Assembly: GCF_030811475.1 (NCBI RefSeq)
Contig: NZ_JAUSQV010000001.1
Coordinates: 3,545,001-3,609,000, forward strand
From: Nakamurella flavida
GTDB lineage: Bacteria > Actinomycetota > Actinomycetes > Mycobacteriales > Nakamurellaceae
Reading direction: 5' to 3'
Length of the DNA stretch: 64,000 nucleotides
Made by a program: the position numbers and the translations under genes. A model generated the notes under the pieces. That model searched no databases, had not been told where the DNA came from, and was given only the letters and a program-made list of their open reading frames with translations. Positions 32,308 to 40,333 of this stretch are shown here, piece by piece (positions within the stretch are counted from its first letter, which is position 1; every line of letters starts with the position of its first letter).

Positions 32308-34746
32308 TCAGGCGGCGACCACCGCCGGTGCCGCGTCCTGCTGGGCCGCGCTCTCCAGGGCCAGGGCCAGGATCTCGGCGACATCGGCCACCGGGCGGAC
32401 GTCCAGGGCGGCCAGCATCTCGGCCGGCACGTCGTCCAGATCGGGCGCGTTGCGGGCGGGGATGAACACGGTGGACACCCCGGCCCGCTGGGCGGCGAGC
32501 AGCTTCTGCTTGACCCCGCCGATGGGCAGCACCTTCCCGTTCAGGGTGACCTCGCCGGTCATCGCCACGTCCCCGCGCACCGGCCGGCCGGTGGCCAGGG
32601 ACACCAGGGCGGTGACCATGGTGACGCCTGCGGACGGCCCGTCCTTGGGCACGGCGCCGGCCGGGACGTGCAGGTGGATGCGCCGGTCGAGCGTCGCAGG
32701 ATCCACCCCGAGGTCGCCCGCGTGCGAACGGACGTAGGACAGCGCGATCTGCACGGACTCCTTCATCACGTCGCCCAGCTGCCCGGTGAGCGTGAGACCG
32801 GCATCGCCGGCCGAGCCACTGGCCTCGATGAACAGCACGTCGCCGCCGAGGCCGGTGACCGCCAGTCCGGTGGCCACCCCGGGCACGGAGGTCCGTTCGG
32901 CCGTCTCCGGGGTGAACCGCGGACGGCCGATCAGGCCCTTCAGGTCGCCCTCGTCGACCGTCACGGGCCCGGCGTCGGTGGCCAGCCGCAGGGCGACCTT
33001 GCGGAGCGTCTTGGCCAGCAGGCGTTCGAGCTGTCGCACCCCGGCCTCACGGGTGTAGTCGGCGGCCATCAGGTGCAGGGCGGCGTCGGTGATCTCGACC
33101 TCGGACGCGTCGAGCGCGGCCCGCTCGAGCTGGCGGGGCAGCAGGTGCGTGCGGGCGATGGCCACCTTGTCGTCCTGGGTGTAGCCGTCCATGGTGATCA
33201 GCTCGAGCCGGTCGAGCAGGGCGGCCGGGATGTTCTCCACCACGTTGGCGGTGGCCACGAACAGCACGTCGGACAGGTCGAGGTCCAGATCCAGGTAGTG
33301 GTCGCGGAACGTGTGGTTCTGCGCCGGGTCCAGCACCTCGAGCAGGGCGGCGGCCGGGTCGCCCCGGTAGCCGTCCGCGCCGACCTTGTCGATCTCGTCC
33401 AACAGGACGACCGGGTTCATCGTCTTCGCCTCGGTGACGGCGCGGACGATCCGGCCGGGCAGGGCGCCGACGTAGGTGCGCCGGTGACCACGGATCTCGG
33501 CCTCGTCGCGCACGCCGCCCAGGGCGACCCGGACGAAGCTGCGCCCCAGGGCCCGGGCGACGCTCTCGCCCAGGGAGGTCTTGCCCACCCCGGGCGGACC
33601 GGCGAGCAGCAGCACGGCGCCGGAGCCGCGGCCGCCGACCAGTTGCAGGCCCCGTTCGGCCCGCCGGCTGCGGACGGCCAGGTACTCCACGATGCGGTCC
33701 TTCACGTCGTCCAGACCGTGGTGGTCGGCGTCGAGCACGGCGCGGGCCGCGGTCACGTCGGTGCTGTCGGTGGTGCGGGTCTGCCAGGGCAGGTCGAGCA
33801 CGATGTCCAGCCAGGTGCGGATCCACCCGGTCTCCGGGTTCTGCTCGCTGGACCGCTCGAGCTTGTCCACCTCGCGCAGCGCGGCGGTGCGGATGTGCTC
33901 GGGCAGGTCCGCCTCCTCGACGCGACTGCGGTAGTCCTGGCTGCCCTCGGGGTCGGACTCGCCCAGCTCCTTGCGGATCGCGGCCAGCTGCTGGCGCAGC
34001 AGGAACTCCCGCTGGCTGCGCTCCATGCCTTCGCGGACGTCGGTGGAGATCTTCTCGGCGACGTCCATCTCGGCCAGGTGTGCGCGCGTCCAGGCGATGA
34101 CCTGCTCGAGGCGCGCGATCACGTCCGGCGTCTCCAGCAGGGTGCGCTTCTGCTCGTCGGTCAGGTACGGGGCCCAGCCGGCCGCGTCGGCCAGCACGGA
34201 CGGGTCCGTCATCTTCTCGACGGTGTCGATGACCTGCCAGGCGTCCCGCTTCTGCAGGGTGGCCACGACCAGGGACTTGTACTCGGCGGCCAGCTCGCGG
34301 GCGCGGGCGGTGTGCTCGGGATCGGCGGGCTGGTCGGTGGTCGGTTCGGCGCGCACCCACAGGGCCGCTCCCGGCCCGGTCACCCCGGCGCCGAGGCGGG
34401 CACGGCGGCCGGCGCGGAGCACGGCGGCGGGCTCGCCCCCGGCGGTGCGGCCGACCTGCTCGACGGTCGCGAGCACGCCGTAGGCGGAGTAGCGGTCGGG
34501 GAGGCGGGGGACGAGGAGTACCTGCGGCTTGGCGGTGTCTGCTCGGGTGTCGGCGTGCTCGCTGGACTCCTCGCCGGTGCGGGTGACCGCCTGGGCCGCG
34601 TCGACCGCGGCGCGGGCGGCGTCGTCCAGGGTGATCGGCACGACCATCCCGGGCAGCACCACCATGTCGGCGAGGGACAGGACGGGCAGGTCGAGGGTGG
34701 TGTCGGTATCGGGGGTGGGGCTGGTGTCGGTGATCTGGTCGGTCAT
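32308..34746 (-). CDS. lon: ATP-dependent protease Lon
   Basis: An 812-residue LonA: an N-terminal substrate domain (LPVLSLADMVVLPGMVVPITLD onward), an AAA+ module with AGPPGVGKTSLGES and LLDEIDKVG, and a C-terminal peptidase domain with PKDGPSAGVTM (catalytic Ser705) and IGGVKQKLLAA (Lys746). It degrades misfolded and regulatory proteins in the cytosol. ATG 34746 starts the LPVL-type N-terminus. The upstream HAIR inverted repeat (34778-34796) points to HspR control, as known for lon in streptomycetes. Monocistronic, with its own terminator. Confidence 0.97.
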   Translation of the reverse strand: MTDQITDTSPTPDTDTTLDLPVLSLADMVVLPGMVVPITLDDAARAAVDAAQAVTRTGEESSEHADTRADTAKPQVLLVPRLPDRYSAYGVLATVEQVGRTAGGEPAAVLRAGRRARLGAGVTGPGAALWVRAEPTTDQPADPEHTARARELAAEYKSLVVATLQKRDAWQVIDTVEKMTDPSVLADAAGWAPYLTDEQKRTLLETPDVIARLEQVIAWTRAHLAEMDVAEKISTDVREGMERSQREFLLRQQLAAIRKELGESDPEGSQDYRSRVEEADLPEHIRTAALREVDKLERSSEQNPETGWIRTWLDIVLDLPWQTRTTDSTDVTAARAVLDADHHGLDDVKDRIVEYLAVRSRRAERGLQLVGGRGSGAVLLLAGPPGVGKTSLGESVARALGRSFVRVALGGVRDEAEIRGHRRTYVGALPGRIVRAVTEAKTMNPVVLLDEIDKVGADGYRGDPAAALLEVLDPAQNHTFRDHYLDLDLDLSDVLFVATANVVENIPAALLDRLELITMDGYTQDDKVAIARTHLLPRQLERAALDASEVEITDAALHLMAADYTREAGVRQLERLLAKTLRKVALRLATDAGPVTVDEGDLKGLIGRPRFTPETAERTSVPGVATGLAVTGLGGDVLFIEASGSAGDAGLTLTGQLGDVMKESVQIALSYVRSHAGDLGVDPATLDRRIHLHVPAGAVPKDGPSAGVTMVTALVSLATGRPVRGDVAMTGEVTLNGKVLPIGGVKQKLLAAQRAGVSTVFIPARNAPDLDDVPAEMLAALDVRPVADVAEILALALESAAQQDAAPAVVAA

Positions 34747-34777
34747 GTGTCTGCCTTCGTGAGCGGAGGGCGTGAGG

Positions 34778-34796
34778 TTGAGCGGGGGTGACTCAA
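34778..34796 (-). promoter_or_regulatory. HAIR (HspR) operator at the lon promoter
   Basis: TTGAG, 9 nt, CTCAA (consensus CTTGAGT-N7-ACTCAAG) centred 41 nt upstream of the lon start. A direct copy of TGACTCAATGC follows (34789-34799 and 34805-34815). HspR control of lon is known in actinomycetes. Confidence 0.65.
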
Positions 34797-34892
34797 TGCG
34801 TGTCTGACTCAATGCCGGCCGGGCCCGCTCTGTTCCGTGCCGGTCCGCCGGTTCGCCCACGGCGGAAACCGCTGCTGGTCTACGGTGGCCGA

Positions 34893-34973
34893 GGCGCGGG
34901 GCGCCGGGCCGCACGCGTCCCGGCTGAGAAGGACCCGTGGTACCTGTCGAGGTCATGCTTGCGAAGGGACGCC
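34893..34973 (+). promoter_or_regulatory. TPP riboswitch of the thiMED operon
   Basis: Conserved blocks in order: GCGGGGCGCCG, GGCTGAGA, GACCC, ACCTGTCGAGGTCATGC and GCGAAGGGA. P1 can form between GGCG (34893-34896) and CGCC (34970-34973). The ribosome-binding site GAAGGGA is inside the 3' part and ATG follows at 34978. Ligand binding should therefore hide the ribosome-binding site (translational control). TACGGT (34881-34886) is a fitting -10 box. Confidence 0.9.
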
Positions 34974-34977
34974 ACCC

Positions 34978-35790
34978 ATGGCAGACGCACGTGCGGTTCC
35001 GCCCACCCCCGAGCAGATAGGGCAGGTGGTGGCCGCGGTCCGGGCGACGCACCCCCTCGTCCACTGCATCACCAACGGGGTCGTCGCCAACGTGACGGCG
35101 AACGTGCTGCTCGCGGCCGGCGCGGCCCCGGCGATGGTGGAGGCCCCCGAGGAGGCCGGCGTGCTCGCCGGCGTGGCCGGAGCACTGCTGATCAACCTGG
35201 GCACGCTGACCACCCCCCAGGTCGACGGCATGCGGGTGGCCATCGCCGCCGCAAACACCGCCGGGGTCCCGTGGGTGCTCGACCCGGTGGCCATCGGCGC
35301 CCTGCCGTTGCGCACCGCGGTGGCCGGGGAGTTCGCCCGGCTCGGCCCGGCCGTCATCCGCGGCAATGCCTCCGAGATCGCCGCCCTGGTCGGCGGGGCC
35401 GGCGGTCGTGGGGTGGACAGCACGACCACGCCCGACGAGATCACCGACGTCGTGGCGGATGTCGCGCGGGAGTTCGGCACCGTGGTCGCGGCGAGCGGCC
35501 CGGTCGACCTGATCACCGACGGCACTCGCACGGTCCGGGTGGCCTCCGGGCACCCGTTGCTGACCCGGGTCACCGGGGTCGGCTGTTCGCTGGGTGCGCT
35601 GATCGGCGCCTGCCTGGCCGTCGGCGACGACGCGGTGCTCGCCGCCGCCGCGGCCACCGCATGGATGTGCGTGGCCGGGGAGCAGGCTGCCGAGAAGGCA
35701 ACCGGGCCGGGAAGTTTCGCGGTCGCCCTGCTCGACGGGCTGGACGGTCTCGATCCCGCCGCGGTCGGTGCGCGGGGCGGGGTGCGGTGA
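34978..35790 (+). CDS. thiM: Hydroxyethylthiazole kinase
   Basis: A 270-residue ribokinase-like enzyme phosphorylating 4-methyl-5-(2-hydroxyethyl)thiazole, the salvage entry into the thiazole half of thiamine. Motifs: HPLVHCITNGVVANVTANVLLAAGA, GTLTTPQVDGM, DPVAIGALPLRT, GNASEIAAL, and the C-terminal anion hole TGVGCSLGALIGA. ATG 34978 directly follows the TPP riboswitch. Its stop overlaps thiE (GTGA). Confidence 0.95.
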   Translation: MADARAVPPTPEQIGQVVAAVRATHPLVHCITNGVVANVTANVLLAAGAAPAMVEAPEEAGVLAGVAGALLINLGTLTTPQVDGMRVAIAAANTAGVPWVLDPVAIGALPLRTAVAGEFARLGPAVIRGNASEIAALVGGAGGRGVDSTTTPDEITDVVADVAREFGTVVAASGPVDLITDGTRTVRVASGHPLLTRVTGVGCSLGALIGACLAVGDDAVLAAAAATAWMCVAGEQAAEKATGPGSFAVALLDGLDGLDPAAVGARGGVR

Positions 35791-36566
35791 CGTCCGGGGT
35801 TCGTGACGGCGGACGCCGCGAGGCCGGCGCGGGCCGGACCGGGGGCGGCTCGCGCACGGTGGTGTTCGATCCCGCGGTGTACCTCGTCACCGACACGCGT
35901 CAGTGCGGCGGCCCGGACGCGGTGGTGCGCACCGTGCGGGCCGCGGTGACCGGCGGCGTCGGGATGGTGCAACTGCGGGACCCGTCGGCGACCACGCGCG
36001 AACTGGCCGAGCTGGCCCGGGCCCTCGTCGCCGCCCTGGCGCCGACGACCGTCCCGCTGGTCGTCAACGACCGCGCCGACGTGGCCCTGGCCGTCGGAGC
36101 GGACGGCGTGCACATCGGGCAGCGTGACCTCGATCCGCTCAGCACCCGCCGTCTGGTCGGGCCCGATCTCCATGTCGGGCTGTCGATCTCGAATGCCGAC
36201 GAGCTCGCCGAGGCGGTCGCGCTCCCGGCCGGCACGGTCGATCTGCTCGGTGTCGGGCCGATCCGGGACACCCCCTCCAAGACGGATGCGTCCGCCGCGG
36301 TGGGCCTGACCGGGCTGGCCGATCTCACCGCGCGGACCACCCTGCCGTGCGTGGCCATCGGCGGGCTGGGCGTGGCCGACGCCGCCGCCGTGCGCGCGGC
36401 CGGTGCGGTGGGCATGGCCGTCATCTCCGCGATCTGCGGACAGGGCGACCCGGCGTCGGCGACCGAACGGTTGCTCCGGGCATGGCGGTCGGTGCCGTCC
36501 GGTGGATCCACGGGATCACCGGTGCCGCACCACGTGTCGGCGACCGGTGTGGACGGCCGGTCGTGA
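35787..36566 (+). CDS. thiE: Thiamine-phosphate synthase
   Basis: A 259-residue TIM-barrel enzyme joining HMP-PP and HET-P to thiamine phosphate. Family motifs: YLVTDTRQCGG, VQLRDPSATTREL, VNDRADVALAVGADGVHIGQ, GLSISNADELAEA, VGPIRDTPSKTDA and AIGGLGVADA. It carries extra ~28-residue N- and C-terminal tails compared with the core. GTG 35787 overlaps thiM; the stop overlaps thiD. Confidence 0.95.
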   Translation: MTSGVRDGGRREAGAGRTGGGSRTVVFDPAVYLVTDTRQCGGPDAVVRTVRAAVTGGVGMVQLRDPSATTRELAELARALVAALAPTTVPLVVNDRADVALAVGADGVHIGQRDLDPLSTRRLVGPDLHVGLSISNADELAEAVALPAGTVDLLGVGPIRDTPSKTDASAAVGLTGLADLTARTTLPCVAIGGLGVADAAAVRAAGAVGMAVISAICGQGDPASATERLLRAWRSVPSGGSTGSPVPHHVSATGVDGRS

Positions 36567-37435
36567 GTCCCCGACCGGCAGGTCACCCGCCGGTGGTGTT
36601 GACGGTGGCCGGTTCGGACCCGAGCGGCGGGGCCGGGATCCAGGCCGATCTCAAGACGTTCAGCGCACTGGGGGCGTACGGCTGTGCGGTGCTCACCGCC
36701 CTCACCGCCCAGAACACCCGCGGGGTCACCGGGGTGCACGCCGTCCCCGCCGCGTTCGTCACCCAGCAGCTCCGGACGCTGCTCGACGACGTCGCGCTGG
36801 ACGCGGTGAAGATCGGCATGGTCGCCGACGCCGGGATCGCCCGGGCACTCGCGGCGGCCCTGCCCGGATCCGCGCCGCACCTGGTCCTCGACCCGGTGAT
36901 GGTGGCGACCTCCGGGGACCGGCTGCTCACCCCGGATGCCGAGGCGGTCGTCCGCGACGAGCTCGTCCCGCTGGCGGGCTTGATCACCCCCAACCTGGCC
37001 GAGGCCGGGGCGCTGCTCGGCCGTCCGCCCGCCGGGACCGCCGACGAGGCGACGGATCAGGTGCACGCCCTGCTCGCCGCCGGTGCCCGGCGGGTCCTGC
37101 TCAAGGGTGGTCACCGCACCGACGAGCTGGGCGGTGGGGGCACGGTGGTCGACCTCTACGGCGAACCGGGGCACGAGGTCGTCGCGATCACCGCACCGCG
37201 GGTGGACACCCGCAACACGCACGGCACCGGCTGCACCCTGTCCGCGGCCATTGCCGCGCTCCGTCCGGTCTCGCCGGATTGGCTCACCGCGGTGCGCCGG
37301 GCCAAGGACTACCTGACCCGCGCGCTGCAGGGGGCGGACCAGCTGCAGATCGGCCGGGTGGGACCCGACGGGCACGGACCCGTGCACCACTTCGCGGGGA
37401 TCTGGAACGAGCGGAAGTCCGACACCGCCGGCTGA
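36563..37435 (+). CDS. thiD: Hydroxymethylpyrimidine (phosphate) kinase
   Basis: A 290-residue ribokinase-family kinase making HMP-PP for ThiE. Motifs: TVAGSDPSGGAGIQADLKTF at the N-terminus, ALTAQNTRGV, KIGMVADAGIA, DPVMVATSGD, PNLAEAGALLG, KGGHRTDELGG, and HGTGCTLSAAIAA as the catalytic anion hole. GTG 36563 overlaps the thiE stop (GTGA). It completes a thiM-thiE-thiD salvage set. thiC and thiG are not nearby. Confidence 0.95.
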   Translation: MSPRPAGHPPVVLTVAGSDPSGGAGIQADLKTFSALGAYGCAVLTALTAQNTRGVTGVHAVPAAFVTQQLRTLLDDVALDAVKIGMVADAGIARALAAALPGSAPHLVLDPVMVATSGDRLLTPDAEAVVRDELVPLAGLITPNLAEAGALLGRPPAGTADEATDQVHALLAAGARRVLLKGGHRTDELGGGGTVVDLYGEPGHEVVAITAPRVDTRNTHGTGCTLSAAIAALRPVSPDWLTAVRRAKDYLTRALQGADQLQIGRVGPDGHGPVHHFAGIWNERKSDTAG

Positions 37436-37499
37436 GCGGAACGGGGCTGAACGGGGCCGAACGGAGCTGAGCGGGGCTGATCGGAGCACGCGCCCCGGT

Positions 37500-37537
37500 T
37501 GCGTGAACGCGCCTCACGCGTGAGGCGCGTTCACGCA
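37500..37537. repeat. Perfect 38-bp palindrome
   Basis: A perfectly self-complementary 38-bp sequence (half-site TGCGTGAACGCGCCTCACG). It is flanked by CACGCGCCCCGG and CCGGGCGCGTG, which can extend the stem with one bulge. It lies 64 nt after thiD and can form a very long hairpin or cruciform. It could be a terminator for thiD or a REP-like element. Confidence 0.85.
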
Positions 37538-37588
37538 TTCCGGGCGCGTGTGGGCCGTCCGCCTCGCAACCGGGGCGCGTTCGCGAGC

Positions 37589-37652
37589 CGCGCCGCCGCA
37601 CCCCAAACCCGCGCCGCCGCACCCCGAAACCCGCGCCGCCGCACCCCGTACC
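37589..37652. repeat. Three 21-22 bp tandem repeats
   Basis: Unit CCGCGCCGCCGCACCCC plus AAAC/GAAAC/GTAC at 37589-37609, 37610-37631 and 37632-37652, in the gap downstream of the zinc dehydrogenase gene. Confidence 0.85.
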
Positions 37653-37655
37653 CAC

Positions 37656-37679
37656 CCCGGGCGCACGAGCGCCCGGGGC
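37656..37679 (-). terminator. Terminator hairpin of the zinc dehydrogenase gene
   Basis: CCCCGGGCGC, loop ACGA, GCGCCCGGGG: a 10-bp perfect stem, 10 nt downstream of the stop codon on the minus strand. Confidence 0.65.
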
Positions 37680-37688
37680 GGTGTCACG

Positions 37689-38879
37689 TCAGGGCTTGAG
37701 CACGACCTTGATGCAGCCGTCCTGCTTCTTCTGGAAGATCTCGTACATCTCCGGCGCCCGGTCCAGCGGGACGCTGTGCGTGGTCAGGTCGAGCACGCCC
37801 AGCGGGTCGGCCGGGTCCTCGACGACGGGCAGGATCTCGTCGATCCAGCGCTTGACGTTGCACTGGCCCATGCGCAGCTGGATCTGCTTGTCGAACATCG
37901 ACATCAGCGGCATCGGGTCGGCGACGCCGCCGTAGACGCCGGACAACGAGACGGTGCCGCCGCGGCGCACCGAGTCCAGGGCGTTGTGCAGGGCGGTGAG
38001 TCGGTCCACGCCGATCGTCTCGGTGAGCTTGCGGGCCAACCCGTCGGGCAGCAGACCGACCGTGCTCTGCGCGATCTTGGCCGCGGTGGAACCGGCGGAA
38101 CCGTGCGCCTCCATGCCGACCGCGTCGACGACGGAGTCCGGGCCGCGTCCGTCGGTCATCTCGCGTAGGGCGGCGGCGACGTCGTCGACGGCGTCCGGGT
38201 CCAGCACCTCGACGCCGTGCCGGGCCGCCATCTCGCGACGCTCGGCGACCGGGTCGACGGCGATGACGCGTCGTCCCCACAGCTTGCCGATGCGGGACGC
38301 GAACTGCCCCACCGGACCGAGGCCGAACACCGCGACGGTGCCGCCCTCCGGGGTGTCGGCGTAGGCCATCCCCTGCCAGGCGGTGGGCAGGATGTCGGAC
38401 AGGAACAGGTACTTCTCGTCGGGGCCGGAGTCGGAGACCTTGATCGGCCCGTACTGGGCCTGCGGCACGCGCAGGTACTCGGCCTGGCCGCCGGGGATCT
38501 GCCCGTACATCTTGCTGAAACCGAACAGCGAGGCGCCCTTGTCGTAGGCGTGCACCTGGGTGGTCTCGCACTGCGACTGCAGCCCGCGGGTGCACATCCA
38601 GCAGGTGCCGCAGGAGATGTTGAACGGGATGACGACCCGGTCGCCCGGCTTGATGTGGGTGACCTGCTCACCGACCTGCTCCACGATGCCCATGGGCTCG
38701 TGGCCGAGAACGTCGCCGGCGTCCAGGTAGGGGCCGAGCACCTCGTACAGGTGGAGATCGGACCCGCAGATGGCGGACGAGGTGATCTTGACGATGGCGT
38801 CGGTGGGCGCCTGCAGGACGGGATCGGGGACGTCGAGGACCTTCACGGTCCGGCGGCCCTGCCAGGTGAGTGCCTTCAT
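37689..38879 (-). CDS. Zinc-dependent alcohol dehydrogenase, formaldehyde-dehydrogenase-like
   Basis: A 396-residue MDR enzyme. Catalytic zinc ligands lie in AICGSDLHLYE and GHEPMG. The structural zinc lobe is CGTCWMCTRGLQSQC (four Cys). The Rossmann motif is VFGLGPVGQFA, followed by AVDPVAERREMA. The overall sequence (starting MKALTWQGRRTVKVLDVPDP) matches the glutathione-independent formaldehyde dehydrogenase-like subgroup common in actinobacteria; the true substrate is not certain. ATG 38879 follows a GAAGGAG-like site. Monocistronic. Confidence 0.92.
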   Translation of the reverse strand: MKALTWQGRRTVKVLDVPDPVLQAPTDAIVKITSSAICGSDLHLYEVLGPYLDAGDVLGHEPMGIVEQVGEQVTHIKPGDRVVIPFNISCGTCWMCTRGLQSQCETTQVHAYDKGASLFGFSKMYGQIPGGQAEYLRVPQAQYGPIKVSDSGPDEKYLFLSDILPTAWQGMAYADTPEGGTVAVFGLGPVGQFASRIGKLWGRRVIAVDPVAERREMAARHGVEVLDPDAVDDVAAALREMTDGRGPDSVVDAVGMEAHGSAGSTAAKIAQSTVGLLPDGLARKLTETIGVDRLTALHNALDSVRRGGTVSLSGVYGGVADPMPLMSMFDKQIQLRMGQCNVKRWIDEILPVVEDPADPLGVLDLTTHSVPLDRAPEMYEIFQKKQDGCIKVVLKP

Positions 38880-39087
38880 GGTGTGGCTCCTTCGGGTGGG
38901 GCGAGGGGACGCGGGCCGAGGGCGACAGGGCAGCGGGGGCCGCCGGGCACGCACGGAGCGCGGGTTCGGGGGAGGACGGCCGGCACGTGAAGGGGCCTTT
39001 GCTCGACCCGGGCGCCTGGTGCGGAGGCACCGTCCACGATCGAGGGTAGTCCGGCGGGACGACACCGGCGTGGCCGCCGGGGTTCGG

Positions 39088-39681
39088 TCAGGATGGCGGG
39101 GACGTGCGCGCGCGGACGCGGGACGGCAGCACCCACCACAACACCAGCATCAGCACGGTCGCCCCGCCGACGGCCAGCCCGGCGGCGAGTCGGCCGGCGG
39201 CGATCCCGACGATGAGCAGCAGCGCACCCAGGATGCTGACGGCGAGCAGGCAGAGCCCGGCGATCGCACAGCGACCGGTGAAGCGGACGAGCTCGTCCTT
39301 GACCTGTTTGCGGAACATCAGCCGGTGCGCCGAGACCGGGGCGATGAAGCAGACCACCGCGGCGGCCGAACTCAGCAGGGTGGCCAGGTAGACACCGCGC
39401 TGGAGGTCGGTGACCGCGGCGAAGCGCGCCTGGAAGACGAGGGTCAACAGGAATGCGAAAAGGATCTGCACCCCGTTCTGGGCCACCCGCAGCTCCTGGA
39501 GGAGTTCGGTGTAGTTGCGGTCCAGTTGTTGGCCGGTGGTCTCGTTCCGGACGTACGGGACGGCGCCGGGTGTCGGGGCGGGGGAGGCGGCCGGAACGGA
39601 CGGAGCCCCGGCCGCTGGATGCGGCCGGGGCTCGTCGTCGTGCTGGGGTGCTGCCGGCCCGGGCGTGGAATCGGTGCTCAC
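39088..39681 (-). CDS. DUF6328 membrane protein
   Basis: A 197-residue protein: a ~50-residue Pro/Ala-rich cytoplasmic lead, then the DUF6328 signature NYTELLQELRVAQNGVQILFAFLLTLVFQARF, a second helix, FIAPVSAHRLMFRKQVKDELV, and two further helices. Four membrane segments in total. Function unknown. GTG 39681 is the likely start; the longer open frame upstream overlaps the DoxX gene in another phase and is not coding. Confidence 0.82.
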   Translation of the reverse strand: MSTDSTPGPAAPQHDDEPRPHPAAGAPSVPAASPAPTPGAVPYVRNETTGQQLDRNYTELLQELRVAQNGVQILFAFLLTLVFQARFAAVTDLQRGVYLATLLSSAAAVVCFIAPVSAHRLMFRKQVKDELVRFTGRCAIAGLCLLAVSILGALLLIVGIAAGRLAAGLAVGGATVLMLVLWWVLPSRVRARTSPPS

Positions 39682-39742
39682 CGGGCGAGCGTGCGCGATC
39701 CCGGCCCGCAGGGCCAGTCCGTGCTGTGGTCGAGCGGGGAGA

Positions 39743-40195
39743 TCAACGCCGGCGACGCCCGAAGACCATCGGGTCCAGGGCGAACCGGCCGGAGCCGAGC
39801 CCGGCCAGCATGAGGCTGGCGGCCAGCAGCACGAGGACCAGCTCGTACCCGCCGTCGGCGGCGAACAGACCGTTCTCCAGGTGGACGAAGGCCAGGGCCC
39901 CGCCGCTGACCACGGCCAGCAGCAGGCCGGCCAGCGGCACGAGCAGCCCCAGCACGAGGGCGGCGCCACCGACCACCTCGACGAGCGCGGTGAACCAGGC
40001 ACTGAGCTCGGGCAGGGGGATGCCCATCGCGGTGAAGCCGTCGACGGTGGCGGGCATGCCGTTGGTGACCAGCTTCTGCCAGCCGTGGGCGATGAAGACG
40101 ACGCCGACGACGACGCGCCCGATCAGCAGGGCGACATCGGTACGGACGGTGTTCAGGGCGGGGGCGGTGATGCGGGAGACGGTGCTGGTGGCCAT
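39743..40195 (-). CDS. DoxX family membrane protein
   Basis: A 150-residue four-helix protein of the DoxX family: ALLIGRVVVGVVFIAHGWQKL at the first helix, then FTAMGIPLPELSAWFTALVEVVGGAALVLGL, ALAFVHLENG and GYELVLVLLAASL. DoxX-like proteins are linked to redox or quinone processes, with poorly defined roles. ATG 40195 follows GGAGGGAAG, so the upstream in-frame codon at 40300 is not used. A CTGACA/TATCAT promoter candidate lies about 100 nt upstream (about 40299-40329). Confidence 0.9.
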   Translation of the reverse strand: MATSTVSRITAPALNTVRTDVALLIGRVVVGVVFIAHGWQKLVTNGMPATVDGFTAMGIPLPELSAWFTALVEVVGGAALVLGLLVPLAGLLLAVVSGGALAFVHLENGLFAADGGYELVLVLLAASLMLAGLGSGRFALDPMVFGRRRR

Positions 40196-40333
40196 GGTGG
40201 CTTCCCTCCGGAGGGTGGTTCGGCGGCCCGCCTCTCCGGTGATGCGGGCCGTCCACGGGCAGACGACCGGACCGGCCGCTGCATGAGCGTTCAACCACAT
40301 GATAGCAGCGGGTCACCCGATGGTGTCAGCGCG

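Noticed and set aside
29370-32384. Long minus-strand open frame spanning the second Rpf gene and the Bcr/CflA gene
   Set aside because: It is Arg/Pro/Gly-rich shadow translation, out of phase with the real transporter gene and antisense to the Rpf gene.
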